Positions 9,001 through 17,990 of a DNA stretch of 62,172 nt are shown one piece after another. A program made the position numbers and the translations under genes. Below the pieces are notes generated by a model. It did no database searches. It was not told the origin of the DNA and was given only the letters and a program-made list of their open reading frames with translations. The stretch covers positions 134,438 through 196,609 of the forward strand of contig SRUQ01000005.1 of assembly GCA_004791255.1 (NCBI GenBank). Direction: 5' to 3'. The stretch's first letter is position 1; the number at the start of each line of letters is the position of its first letter. The DNA is from a bacterium M00.F.Ca.ET.205.01.1.1. GTDB lineage: Bacteria; Pseudomonadota; Alphaproteobacteria; Rhizobiales; Rhizobiaceae.

Positions 9001-10320
9001 CTATTGATCCCTGAACGCACGCATCATCTGGTCCGTCAAAGGCTTCATCAGGTAGGAGAGCACCTTGCGGTCACCAGTCCGGATGAATGCTTCCACCGGC
9101 ATGCCGGGAATGAGCGAGACAGGGCCGAGTTTCTTCGAATCCTTCGGGTCGGGCGTGATGCGGACTGCGTAGTAGATTTCATTGGTGTGCTGGTCTCGCG
9201 TCACGTCCGCCGCGATCATGGACACCACACCTGCCGTTTCGGGAGTCGTGCGGACGTTGAAGGCGGTGAAGCGAAGAAGCGCGCGTTGGCCGATCAGGAG
9301 CTGGTCGATGTCCTGGGGAGCGGCTTTCACCTCGACCGTGAGAGTGTCGGTGTCGGGTACGATCAGCATGATCGGCTCCCCCGCACTGATCACGCCGCCC
9401 ACGGTATGGATTGAAGACTGATGGACCATGCCGCTGGAGGGAGCGCGAATGTCGATGCGTGACAGCTGGTCCTCGGCGGTGACCTTTCGCTCCTCGAACT
9501 CGGCGATCTTGGCCTCGACATCGCGCAGTTCGCTTCCGGTCTCGCTGGAGAACTCCTTGTCCAGCTGCAAGATCTGCAGTTCGACTTCGGCGATGGCGCC
9601 CTTTGCCTGCGCCATGCTCGACACGAGTTGCGCCCGCTCACCCTCGATACGTGCTGCCTCGCGCTCATACTCGGTCAGTTTCGACTTGAGGGTGAGCTTC
9701 ATTTCGACAAGGCTGCGGATGTCGACGAGTTCGTCCTGGATCAGCTCGATCTCCTTCGCCTTCGCCGTTTCCTGGGCCGCATAGCCTTCGATCTGTTTTC
9801 CAAACTGTTCGATGCGTTCGCGCAATCGAGCCTTGTTGCCAGACACCTCGGTTCGACGGAGCTCGAAGAGCCGCTGTTCGCTGGCCACCGTGGCAGCAAT
9901 CTCAGGGTCGTTCATTCGCGCGACAAGCACTGGAGCAAGCATCATTCGTTCAGCGCCGTCCCGCTCGGCTTCGAGCCGGGACTTTCGCGCATAGAGTTCA
10001 TCCAGATTCTTCGTCACGTAGGCCAGGCTGGCACGCGGAATGGTGTCGCTGAGTTGGACCAGGATATCTCCGGCCCGCACACGGTCGCCATCGCGCACGA
10101 AGATCTTGCCGACCACGCCGCCGGTCGGGTGTTGCACTTTCTTTTCGCTGCTCTCGACGACCACAACGCCACGCGAAATGACTGCCCCCGAAATCTCCAC
10201 CGTGCCGGCCCAGACTCCCATTCCGCCGACGAGCAGTGCGACGACGGTCATCCCACCCAACAGGTTGCGGCGAATGGATCGGCGGTTGGAGAGCGATCGG
10301 TTCAAAATCGCAGCCGTCAT
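9001..10320 (-). CDS. Type I secretion membrane fusion protein (HlyD/PrsE family)
   Basis: This 439-residue protein has a short cytoplasmic N-terminus, one membrane helix at about residues 22-40, then a biotinyl-lipoyl half domain (HPTGGVVGKIFVRDGDRV). A long alpha-helical hairpin follows at about 110-285, then the second lipoyl half (IRAPSSGMVHQ) and a beta-barrel domain. The end has the family motif LIPGMPVEAFI. It bridges the inner-membrane ATPase and an outer-membrane TolC channel. The start lies 27 bp after the stop of the ATPase gene upstream, so the two are co-transcribed. No TolC gene occurs in the window. Likely cargo are the cadherin-repeat proteins encoded downstream, as in the PrsDE-Rap systems of Rhizobium. 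Confidence 0.92.
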   Translation of the reverse strand: MTAAILNRSLSNRRSIRRNLLGGMTVVALLVGGMGVWAGTVEISGAVISRGVVVVESSEKKVQHPTGGVVGKIFVRDGDRVRAGDILVQLSDTIPRASLAYVTKNLDELYARKSRLEAERDGAERMMLAPVLVARMNDPEIAATVASEQRLFELRRTEVSGNKARLRERIEQFGKQIEGYAAQETAKAKEIELIQDELVDIRSLVEMKLTLKSKLTEYEREAARIEGERAQLVSSMAQAKGAIAEVELQILQLDKEFSSETGSELRDVEAKIAEFEERKVTAEDQLSRIDIRAPSSGMVHQSSIHTVGGVISAGEPIMLIVPDTDTLTVEVKAAPQDIDQLLIGQRALLRFTAFNVRTTPETAGVVSMIAADVTRDQHTNEIYYAVRITPDPKDSKKLGPVSLIPGMPVEAFIRTGDRKVLSYLMKPLTDQMMRAFRDQ

Positions 10321-10347
10321 GTGTCCGTTTCCATGTCCTGGACGTCG

Positions 10348-12522
10348 TCAATTCGGCAGTTGTGGCGAGGCTGAAACCGGCTGCAGGCCCGCGCCCTTGA
10401 CCTGTGGCATCGGAAAGATTTTGGACAGAACGCACTGCCTCGTGCCGAACATGTGCATCTGCCCTTCTTTCATCATCAGCAGGAAATCCACCGCGGTGAG
10501 AATGTTCGGACGATGCGCCACGATCGCCACGATGCCGCCGCGCGCCTTGATTGCGAGGATGGCCTCGGCAAGCGCCGCTTCGCCTTCCATGTCGAGATTG
10601 GAATTGGGCTCGTCGAGCACGACCAAAAACGGATCGCGATAAAGCGCGCGTGCCAGGGCAACGCGCTGACGCTGACCGGCTGAAAGCGCGGTCCCGCCCT
10701 CTCCGATGGGAGTCTCGTAGCCATTGGGAAGGCCGATGATCAGCTGATGGACACCCGCTGCACGAGCGGCGGCAACGATGGCCTGCGGGTCCGATCCAGG
10801 ATCGAAGCGGGCGATGTTGGCGGCAACCGTTCCCGCAAACAGTTCGACATCCTGCGGCAGGTAACCCACGTAGCGGCCAAGGCTCTCCGACGACCACTGA
10901 TCGAGCGCGGCGCCATCCAGCTTGATGCGGCCCGCCAGCGGCTGCCATGCGCCGACCAGGCCACGAACCAGGCTGGATTTGCCTGATCCGCTTGGTCCGA
11001 TGATGCCAAGCACCGAACCGGCGTCAAGGCTGAATTCCACACCTTGCACGATGGTCCGTTGCGTGCCCGGCGCACCGATCGCGATGCGTTCCACCGTCAA
11101 ATTCGAACGCGGCACCGGAAGTGCCATCGGCTCAGCGTCTTGCGGCAATCGGGCGAGCACCTTGCTCAGTCTGCTCCAACTCTGGCGTGCGGCTACGAAG
11201 TTGCGCCAGTGGGCGATGGCAAGATCGACAGGTGCAAGCGCGCGGCCAGCGAGGATGGAGCCGGCGATGATGATTCCGGACGTCGCCTCGCCCTGGATCA
11301 CCAGCCAGGCGCCTATGCCCAGCATTGCCGACTGGAGCATCAACCGCAAGGCGCGGGCGAAGCTGCCGAAGCCGCCTACGATATCGCTGACACGCTGCTG
11401 CTGCGTAAGATATTCGCGGCTCGCTTCCCGCCAATGGTCATGCAGGCGCTTGCCCATGCCCATTGCCGCCAGAACCTCCGCGTTGCGGCGGCTGGCCTCG
11501 GCGAAGCTGTTGCGCCTCACACCCGTCGAAACCGCGGCGCCCATCGGTTTGCGCGTGAAGACCTCGGTCGCTGCCGTCAGCGTCACCAGCACGATTGCAC
11601 CGCAAATGGCGGTGATTCCGAGCGTCGGATGAAGGTTCCATATGATCGCCAGATAGAAGGGCAGCCACGGAAAATCGAAAAGCGTGCTGGGCCCCTGGCT
11701 CGACAGAAATGTGCGGATATTGTCGAGATCGCGCTGCGGCTGCAGCCCGTCGCCCTGTTGGCCGATATACAAGGGCAGTCTTGACACGGCTGTGAAGACG
11801 CGCCCCCCGACCGCCTCGTCCAGTTCAGCGCCAATACGGGTCATGATGCGGCCGCGGACGAGGTCGATGACCGCCTGGCCGACAAACAAAACGGCCGCCA
11901 ATATCGCCATGGCTACCAGGGTGGGAACGCTGCGGCTCGGCAATACGCGATCATAGACCTGCAACATGAACATCGCGCCGGTCAGCATGAGGATGTTGCT
12001 CATGCCGCTAAACGCCGCGACACCCGCGAATGCTGCCTTGCAGGAGCGCAATGCACAGGCCAGTTCCAAACCGGGTGCCGGCTGCATGTCCCTTACCGAC
12101 GACGGGGCGCCGGCGTTCGTGAACGCGCCCGGCAAGCCGCTCCTTCGCCTTGCCTTGCGGGCGGCTATCATGAGCATGCCCAGGGCCGCGATCGCCAGCC
12201 AAAGCGGAAGAGCCTGCGGACCGGCCATTAGAGACAGCGGCTCGGAAAAATAACGCGCCACGAGATCGGTCCATGGCTGCGTCTGCCACCTCCCGAGATC
12301 GACGAGGCGCGGCAGGAACTCAACTCCCGCAACCGCAAGAGCGAGGAAGAGCAGGATCGCACCTGCAATGCGCGATCGGCCGACGGGGCGGCGCCGCGGG
12401 GCGTGACGCAACGTCTTGCGGCGCGCCTTTGCACGCAGGAGTCGCCCGTGCTCCGTTTCGACACGGGAATTCGGCCGGAGGAGGCGGTTCCTCACGACTG
12501 TCAGTGCAGCCCCAGGGATCAT
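10348..12522 (-). CDS. Type I secretion ABC transporter, membrane-ATPase fusion (PrtD/PrsD family)
   Basis: The product is about 724 residues. The ATPase domain shows Walker A GPSGSGKSS near residue 510, signature LSAGQRQRV, Walker B FLVVLDEP and the switch His in VAHRP. It is preceded by a six-helix ABC exporter domain starting about residue 150. PrtD-type proteins are usually about 570-600 residues; here an N-terminal extension of some 140 residues carries two extra hydrophobic segments (about residues 55-75 and 105-125) and a basic stretch. ATG 12522 with GGA upstream is chosen; a TTG at 12561 would add 13 residues. The adaptor gene follows 27 bp downstream. It powers unfolded-protein export directly to the outside, presumably of the cadherin-repeat proteins. 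Confidence 0.9.
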   Translation of the reverse strand: MIPGAALTVVRNRLLRPNSRVETEHGRLLRAKARRKTLRHAPRRRPVGRSRIAGAILLFLALAVAGVEFLPRLVDLGRWQTQPWTDLVARYFSEPLSLMAGPQALPLWLAIAALGMLMIAARKARRRSGLPGAFTNAGAPSSVRDMQPAPGLELACALRSCKAAFAGVAAFSGMSNILMLTGAMFMLQVYDRVLPSRSVPTLVAMAILAAVLFVGQAVIDLVRGRIMTRIGAELDEAVGGRVFTAVSRLPLYIGQQGDGLQPQRDLDNIRTFLSSQGPSTLFDFPWLPFYLAIIWNLHPTLGITAICGAIVLVTLTAATEVFTRKPMGAAVSTGVRRNSFAEASRRNAEVLAAMGMGKRLHDHWREASREYLTQQQRVSDIVGGFGSFARALRLMLQSAMLGIGAWLVIQGEATSGIIIAGSILAGRALAPVDLAIAHWRNFVAARQSWSRLSKVLARLPQDAEPMALPVPRSNLTVERIAIGAPGTQRTIVQGVEFSLDAGSVLGIIGPSGSGKSSLVRGLVGAWQPLAGRIKLDGAALDQWSSESLGRYVGYLPQDVELFAGTVAANIARFDPGSDPQAIVAAARAAGVHQLIIGLPNGYETPIGEGGTALSAGQRQRVALARALYRDPFLVVLDEPNSNLDMEGEAALAEAILAIKARGGIVAIVAHRPNILTAVDFLLMMKEGQMHMFGTRQCVLSKIFPMPQVKGAGLQPVSASPQLPN

Positions 12523-12669
12523 GTCATAGTTCCGAAGATGATATTGCCCCAGAAGTGCCAAGGCCGGACCAGGTCGGCCCGTTCAAGGCACGACGGCCAA
12601 GAGCGTTGTGGCGCGACGATCGCAGGACTGAAACAAAGCCGTGCTCAAGGAAGCAAGCATGTGTTCGTG

Positions 12670-14043
12670 CTATTGGCCGATAGTGGTTGGCGGGAGGACA
12701 TGGCCTTCCGCATTTGGCGCCGCCACTGCTCCGGACGTGTCCGGCGCGTAGAACCCCTTGTTGGCCACAATGGAAACCTCGATGACGTCGCCTGCTCTGA
12801 CTTCGGTATTTTCATCGGCGAGGATGTCGTGGGCGACTTTCTGGTCGCGCCTGAAAATCGAAATCTTCACAGAGCCTTGCAGGTCGTCGAAGGTCCTCTG
12901 ATCGCCATATGTGAAGATAAAGAGAAGCTTGTCGGCAACATACCTTATTTGACTTTGAATTTTTCCCAGCTCGACCTGCGTATCCTGGGTTTGCGAGATC
13001 AGGTCCATTTCATAACTCTGCTTCTTTTTTCTCAACTCGCTCTCCGAGGTCAGCAGCGCCTGTTGCGCCTGCTCCTGCTGCAGTTCGGTCTGCGCAAGCT
13101 CGGCGCGATAGCTCGTATGGGCTCGTTCCGCCGTCAGCACATTCGAGTTGGTTATCAGACCTTTTTCCCGCAGTGACCGGGCAGACTGCAGTTCCTCGAG
13201 TTGAATGTTCGCGGTCTTTTCCCGTTCTTGCCGCGTGGCAGCGACCATCTCCGCTTCCTTCCTGGCCCGGTCCAACGAGACATCGAGATAGGAAATGTCG
13301 TCCCGATATGCCGCAAGGCGGGCTTCCAACTGCGCTTGTTCGGATGCGATGATCTCGGTAATCAAGTGTCCGCCAAATTCGACTGGCGCATCCGGCGGAG
13401 CCACGAAGGACTTATCCTGCCGGCTTTCCGCCTGGAGCCGTGCGAGCCGAACCTTCAAACGATATTCTTCGATCGCCAGGCCTGCGCGCGCGCTGCGCAG
13501 ATCAGCTATCTGCAGGGCCGGCTCCATGTTTCCTACCGCAGTAGCCCGAAAGCCGCCTGCTATGGCGAGTGCATGGCGAACCGTAATTCCGGGTTGAAAC
13601 GGGTACGATCCAGGATGAGCCACCGTTCCGGAAATAAAGAATGGCCGGTACTGGCCGATCTCCACTTTCACGAAGGGCTCGAGGATGAGCTTCTGCTGCT
13701 GAAATGCACGCTGAATGGCCTGCGAAAGGGCAACGGTGGTGAGGCCGCGCGCTTGGACATCTCCCAACATGGGAAGGGATATCGAGCCCCGATCATCGAC
13801 CACGACTTCCAGCGGATAGGATTCCTCGCCGATCACCGATACCCGCAGGACGTCACCGGTGTCGAATGTATATCCATCGGCATGAGATACATCCGCGGTG
13901 AGCAGCACAAAGGTAATGGCGAGGCCGCCAATTATTGCGAGCATGCGGCTGGCGGCGGGTTCGAATCCGAGAAAGAGCCGTCGGCCCCAATCCTTTGCTC
14001 GCAAAGGCTTGGAAGGAAACTGCTGGTCAGCGCGCAAGCACAT
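12670..14043 (-). CDS. Polysaccharide export protein, ExoF-like (Poly_export/SLBB plus coiled coil)
   Basis: From ATG 14043 the protein is 457 residues. A hydrophobic stretch (MLAIIGGLAITFVLL) near residue 33 acts as a signal sequence. Next come a Poly_export domain (YTFDTGDVLRVSVIGEESYP) and an SLBB-like fold containing FFISGTVAHPGSYPF. Residues about 215-370 form a long heptad-rich coiled coil, and a second beta domain ends the protein. This layout matches ExoF of Sinorhizobium rather than classical Wza, which lacks the coiled coil. It should form the periplasmic/outer-membrane conduit for exopolysaccharide with the ExoP-like protein encoded at 20671-18575. The start is supported by GGAG eight bases upstream; the open frame continues to 14265, which would add 74 residues overlapping the glycosyltransferase. 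Confidence 0.88.
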   Translation of the reverse strand: MCLRADQQFPSKPLRAKDWGRRLFLGFEPAASRMLAIIGGLAITFVLLTADVSHADGYTFDTGDVLRVSVIGEESYPLEVVVDDRGSISLPMLGDVQARGLTTVALSQAIQRAFQQQKLILEPFVKVEIGQYRPFFISGTVAHPGSYPFQPGITVRHALAIAGGFRATAVGNMEPALQIADLRSARAGLAIEEYRLKVRLARLQAESRQDKSFVAPPDAPVEFGGHLITEIIASEQAQLEARLAAYRDDISYLDVSLDRARKEAEMVAATRQEREKTANIQLEELQSARSLREKGLITNSNVLTAERAHTSYRAELAQTELQQEQAQQALLTSESELRKKKQSYEMDLISQTQDTQVELGKIQSQIRYVADKLLFIFTYGDQRTFDDLQGSVKISIFRRDQKVAHDILADENTEVRAGDVIEVSIVANKGFYAPDTSGAVAAPNAEGHVLPPTTIGQ

Positions 14044-14176
14044 CGTCGGTACTCCGGTTGTCTTGCCTGCCGTCAGGACCAATCGACGTTCGTCGGTCGG
14101 AGCGTGACAGCAGGGCATTCGTTCGGTTCGAGAAGTACGCTTTGGAAATCCGCGCTCCGTCGAAGGAGCAAAAGCA

Positions 14177-15397
14177 TCAAAATCCGTGCGGTCCCATGGT
14201 TTGCTTGGCGAGGCCCTCGCGAATTCGCGAGTCGTTTGGCCTTGCTGCTGAAGGGACTGACTCAAGGACGGATTGATAAATCAGCTCGACCCTGTCGCAC
14301 ATGGAATCCAGGCCCCAGGAGGAAAGGTCGGTGCGTTTCGCACTGTCAGCAAGTCGGGCTCGGCAGGGCTCATTTTGGAGAAGATCGGCAACCGCCGCCG
14401 CTGCAGCGCTCACGTCTTCTGCTGGCGTCACGATTCCATTGACACCATGCTTCACAACTTCTTCCACTCCCGGCAAGTGCGAGACCACACTGGCTCGACC
14501 GCCCGCCAGATACTGCATCATGACCCGAGGCAATCCTTCCCGCATCGATGTCAACACACACACGTCCGCCAGGCTGATCAGTCGTTCTGGCTGGCAGTGG
14601 TAGCCGATCATGCGAACGTTGTTTGCGAACGGGGACCGTTCAATCGCCGATTCAACGGCGGATCGCGCCGGTCCCTCACCGGCCAGGAGCAGTCGCACGT
14701 TCGGAATTCGGTCGACGACTTGCCCGAATGCTTCAATGAACTCGACGTGGCGTTTTCTCCGTTCCAGTGCAGCCAGCATCAGCACAACCGGTGGCTTTGG
14801 CTCTCCGGCGGCCGTCCCCAGGAGCAGATGCGATTCTTGCGGCCATTGCGCGTTCGCGAAGCGGGTCAGATCGAAGCCGGAGTGGACGACATGGTGCTGA
14901 TCGGGGCCGCCCAAATGATTGGCGATGCAAATGTCGCGCATAGCCTGGCTGACATCGATAAAGGCGCGTGTGAACCTCGCTGCCAGGCGTTCAGCACCCA
15001 GGAATGCCAGTCTCTGTACGCTGCCCACATGCACGAAAGGCAAAATATGCACGCCATGTATGATGCCAGGGACATTGGCTTCCTTGGCGGCAAGACGGCC
15101 GACGATACCGGCTTTGCTTTGATGTGTGTGCACGATGTCAGGCCGCCAATCGCGTACAAGGCGAGTGAGTTGCCCGAATGCGAAAATGTCTCGCGATGGC
15201 GAAATCGAGTTGATGAGTTTTTCCAGAGTCACCACCTTGACGGCTTCGGCGACGGACAGCCGTAAACTGGGGTCGTACTCCTCGCCGTGGACCAAAAGCA
15301 CCTCGTGTCCGTGCCGCGCCTGAGCGAGGCAGCAGGCCAAAGTATTTTCTTCGGAACCTCCCCGAAGCAATCGGGTGAGCACATGAACGATCTTCAT
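14177..15397 (-). CDS. GT4-family glycosyltransferase
   Basis: This 406-residue protein has two Rossmann-like domains. The N-terminal part has the GT4 acceptor-domain pattern (LRGGSEENT, then HTHQSKAGIVGRLAA near residue 90). The C-terminal donor domain carries LMLAALERRKRH, LLLAGEGP and SMREGLPRVMMQ. In the family the last motif is EX7E, and its second Glu contacts the nucleotide-sugar ribose. Here Glu287 is present but the second position is Gln295, an unusual but conservative change. It should add one sugar to a lipid-linked intermediate on the cytoplasmic face. It is the only recognisable glycosyltransferase in the window, so the remaining transferases must be outside. The ATG has GAGG upstream. 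Confidence 0.87.
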   Translation of the reverse strand: MKIVHVLTRLLRGGSEENTLACCLAQARHGHEVLLVHGEEYDPSLRLSVAEAVKVVTLEKLINSISPSRDIFAFGQLTRLVRDWRPDIVHTHQSKAGIVGRLAAKEANVPGIIHGVHILPFVHVGSVQRLAFLGAERLAARFTRAFIDVSQAMRDICIANHLGGPDQHHVVHSGFDLTRFANAQWPQESHLLLGTAAGEPKPPVVLMLAALERRKRHVEFIEAFGQVVDRIPNVRLLLAGEGPARSAVESAIERSPFANNVRMIGYHCQPERLISLADVCVLTSMREGLPRVMMQYLAGGRASVVSHLPGVEEVVKHGVNGIVTPAEDVSAAAAAVADLLQNEPCRARLADSAKRTDLSSWGLDSMCDRVELIYQSVLESVPSAARPNDSRIREGLAKQTMGPHGF

Positions 15398-15455
15398 TTG
15401 CTTAGACCTCAGGGGGCGTGAAATCCGGGTGGAAGATTCAGCGCGAAATCAGATT

Positions 15456-15899
15456 TCATGCGTCCGCATTGGCGTGCGACAGCCACCTCGGCGCCGGCAC
15501 TTCTGCGTTGTTCGCCGCTGGCCGGTCATGCTGGAACTGTTCGGCGCCGGGCAAGGCATGCAGCCAGGTCTCGCGCCTGCGGGTCCACAATTCATATTCG
15601 GGGACCAGATCGGTCGGCGCGATGTCGAGGCTTCCGATCATCACCTCGGCCTCGTTGCCGTCGACCCAGGCGACGCGGCCGCCGCAGGTCGGGCAGAAGC
15701 TGCGCCTGCCATAGGATCTGACGAAGCCTGTCGTCTCGAAGGCCTCGCGCGGCCAGATGGCAAAGGCCGAATAGACAGAGCCGCCGGCCTTGCGGCAATC
15801 CTTGCAATGGCAAAGACCAGTGCGAAGCGGCGCGCCGCTGACCGAGAACTGCACGCCGCCGCACAGGCAACTGCCGGTCCTGCGTACGGTGTCGGACAT
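15456..15899 (-). CDS. GFA/CENP-V family zinc-binding protein
   Basis: This 147-residue protein has the cysteine pattern of the glutathione-dependent formaldehyde-activating enzyme family: GSCLCGG near residue 10, LCHCKDCRKAGG near 30 and SFCPTCGG near 67, forming two zinc sites. Members are small cytosolic proteins, some binding glutathione, most of unknown role. The ATG has GGAGG upstream. It sits between the glycosyltransferase and the nucleotidyltransferase-kinase gene on the same strand but has no evident link to polysaccharide synthesis. It may be a passenger in the operon. A specific enzymatic activity should not be assumed. Confidence 0.85.
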   Translation of the reverse strand: MSDTVRRTGSCLCGGVQFSVSGAPLRTGLCHCKDCRKAGGSVYSAFAIWPREAFETTGFVRSYGRRSFCPTCGGRVAWVDGNEAEVMIGSLDIAPTDLVPEYELWTRRRETWLHALPGAEQFQHDRPAANNAEVPAPRWLSHANADA

Positions 15900-15997
15900 G
15901 GCAACCTCCGTCTTTGCGTGGCGCTGCGGGCCGGCTTAAGGCCGCGCATCGGGGTGTTGGGAATGGATGCTGGCCGACGAGCCGGCCGCTCAGCCTC

Positions 15998-17731
15998 TTA
16001 CAACGACAGCCAGATTTGCCTGAACAGGTCCCGCTCGACGGCCTCTATGCCGGCGCTCGCATCGACCGTTTGGATGTTCTTGTCCTTGGCTCGCAGTTCC
16101 GCCATCAGCGAGAGCCGCGCATCGAACGCTTCTTTCCTGATTTCTCCAGGCTTTCGCAGCGCGGAGACGGCAAAATCTGAGACGAGGTGCAAAGTGAGGT
16201 CTGGCCGGCATTCGGCCATCTTCTGATAGAGCCTCTGCTCGAGCCGGGCGAGAGCTGACAAGCCTGGGACGGAGAACAGGTGCTCTGGAATGGTTGGCCC
16301 GTCCAGATATCCTCTGCGGAGTGCCTGGGGCCACCTGTCACAAATGACGATCAGGCCGCGCGTCGCCCATCGATGTGCGCGTTTCACGACCGCGTATCGC
16401 TCAAACGCTATCAAAACAGCCCACAATGCCAACGCCGCAGCGACAACTCCTCCCTTCGACCAATTTCGGCTGGCCGGATTTTTGCCGTCGTGCTGGACCA
16501 AGGACTTCAGTTGGCGCCTGTGCGGAAAAACCAGAGTCTGCAACGCCTTGCGGAGCCACCACCCATTGCCGTCGCCGGTTCCGACATAGGCTTGCGCACA
16601 TCCGAATTTCCATCGAAATATCTGTGTCAGGCGATCAACCTGGGTGCTCTTCCCCATGCCATCAGGACCTATGAGCGCCACCACAAATCCACCAGCCGCA
16701 GGGCGTCTCTTGGGTGGAAAGGTGCCGGGCATCCAGCGGTGAAGGCACCTCAAGCCGAGATAGGAGGCCTTGCGGACCAGATGGACGGCGCCATCGGCTA
16801 TTCCATAACGGCCGGTGAAACCACACATTTCCCGGATTGAACGCCGCAGCCTGGCAAGATCTCCGCGGTGGGCGACCAAACCATCGGCGCTTTGCTGGAA
16901 CCTGCAGCTCACCGCTCTGCCGCCGCCAAACGTGTATTCCACGACATGCAGGCCTTGCTCGCCAGACAGAGGCGGCAGGCGTGCAAACTGGTCCTTCCAA
17001 CCTTCCCCGACGGCGATCCATTGCCTCCACGGCAGTGCCCGGGCCCGAAAGGCGAAGCGGGCAATTGCTATTCGGACCTCGTCTTCGGGGGAGACGACGG
17101 GAACCGGTACAGCGCCGACACAAATCGAGTCCCATCGTGTGATCGCCGCATAGTCGAATACCGGATAGCGCTTACGAAATTCCCAGCCGACCCGGACACC
17201 GATATGCATGTCGAAATGGAGATAACGGCCGCGCGAAAAGTCGGGCACGAACCAGTCCTCTCGGCCGGGGCAGACATTGTCGTAGCAGGACAGGCTCACG
17301 CTGCGGCGGCCGTGCAGCTTGCTCACGATCGAGCAGAAGGCCGGGTAGTCGTGCTTGTCCAAAAGGATATCCAGATCGTCGCGTCCGGCAAGGCCGTCCT
17401 GCAGGGCCGCTAGATCCTGGATTATTCCGTACCTCAGGCCGCACTCATTGAATGCTCGAAACAGTTCGGCGGCAATCGGCAGGGCCGGTGCCGTTTCGAG
17501 CGACCGGAAGTGGGCGCTTCCGTCAGTTCGAGATGGACCTGGCTGGCTGCCGGACGGGCTCACACCAACCGTCCTGGCCGGCGCCGAAACAGTCGCCGCC
17601 GGCGCTTCCGTCAGCACGTCTTCCTTGGCGTCCGGGGCCCAGCGACGATACTGCGGCTGCTGGCCATCCCGAAGCTCGCTGGGGTCCGCCGGGCGGTAGA
17701 TTCCTGGCTTGGATTTGCGTGAAGGCTGCAA
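15998..17731 (-). CDS. Nucleotidyltransferase-like / thymidylate-kinase-like fusion, function unknown
   Basis: The 577-residue product has a disordered first 75 residues, then a domain with GRDDLDILLDKHDY at about 116-129. That resembles the metal-binding aspartates of minimal nucleotidyltransferases, although the usual upstream GS motif is not obvious. From residue 355 there is a P-loop kinase of thymidylate-kinase type: Walker A GPDGMGKST, a DRW motif near 465 and a LID-like basic helix. A hydrophobic segment near 425-445 interrupts the kinase and could dip into the membrane. True thymidylate kinases are about 210 residues, so this is not a housekeeping Tmk. Similar fusions occur in exopolysaccharide loci. 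A role in phosphorylating or nucleotidylating a sugar or lipid intermediate is a guess. The start is weak: TTG 17731, as no early ATG exists. Confidence 0.7.
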   Translation of the reverse strand: MQPSRKSKPGIYRPADPSELRDGQQPQYRRWAPDAKEDVLTEAPAATVSAPARTVGVSPSGSQPGPSRTDGSAHFRSLETAPALPIAAELFRAFNECGLRYGIIQDLAALQDGLAGRDDLDILLDKHDYPAFCSIVSKLHGRRSVSLSCYDNVCPGREDWFVPDFSRGRYLHFDMHIGVRVGWEFRKRYPVFDYAAITRWDSICVGAVPVPVVSPEDEVRIAIARFAFRARALPWRQWIAVGEGWKDQFARLPPLSGEQGLHVVEYTFGGGRAVSCRFQQSADGLVAHRGDLARLRRSIREMCGFTGRYGIADGAVHLVRKASYLGLRCLHRWMPGTFPPKRRPAAGGFVVALIGPDGMGKSTQVDRLTQIFRWKFGCAQAYVGTGDGNGWWLRKALQTLVFPHRRQLKSLVQHDGKNPASRNWSKGGVVAAALALWAVLIAFERYAVVKRAHRWATRGLIVICDRWPQALRRGYLDGPTIPEHLFSVPGLSALARLEQRLYQKMAECRPDLTLHLVSDFAVSALRKPGEIRKEAFDARLSLMAELRAKDKNIQTVDASAGIEAVERDLFRQIWLSL

Positions 17732-17735
17732 GGGA

Positions 17736-17927
17736 TTACCCGTATTTGATCGCGACCAGCGTCAGTCGCTCGTCGTCGCCGAACATCGTCGTATTGGCGT
17801 CAGCTAATCCAAGCCCTTCGGCTGGCTGACTTCATGGGACACAGCATCACCAACGTTCTCAATGCAGGCCTGCAGGCTCGAATATCGCCTCCGCAAGCTG
17901 CCGCAGCGAGGGTGAATTGGGTGCCAA
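17736..17927 (-). pseudogene. Possible broken small gene
   Basis: A TTG at 17927 stands seven bases after a perfect AAGGAG and begins a plausible peptide (LAPNSPSLRQLAEAIF) that meets TGA after 22 codons. Sense resumes in another frame (ENVGDAVSHEVSQPKG) and then returns to the first frame (ADANTTMFGDDERLTLV) up to TAA at 17736. The outer ends are in phase over 64 codons, so two compensating indels could explain it. The alternative is chance coding-like composition. It ends four bases before the start of the kinase fusion gene. Confidence 0.3.
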
Positions 17928-17990
17928 CTCATCACTCCTTGCCGGTGGTTTCGGCATCCTTCGGGCCTAACGAAAATTGATAAAAATATT

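Noticed and set aside
15456..15899. GFA protein as formaldehyde-glutathione enzyme in a C1 pathway with the demethylases
   Set aside because: It is distant from the demethylase genes, and family members are functionally diverse.
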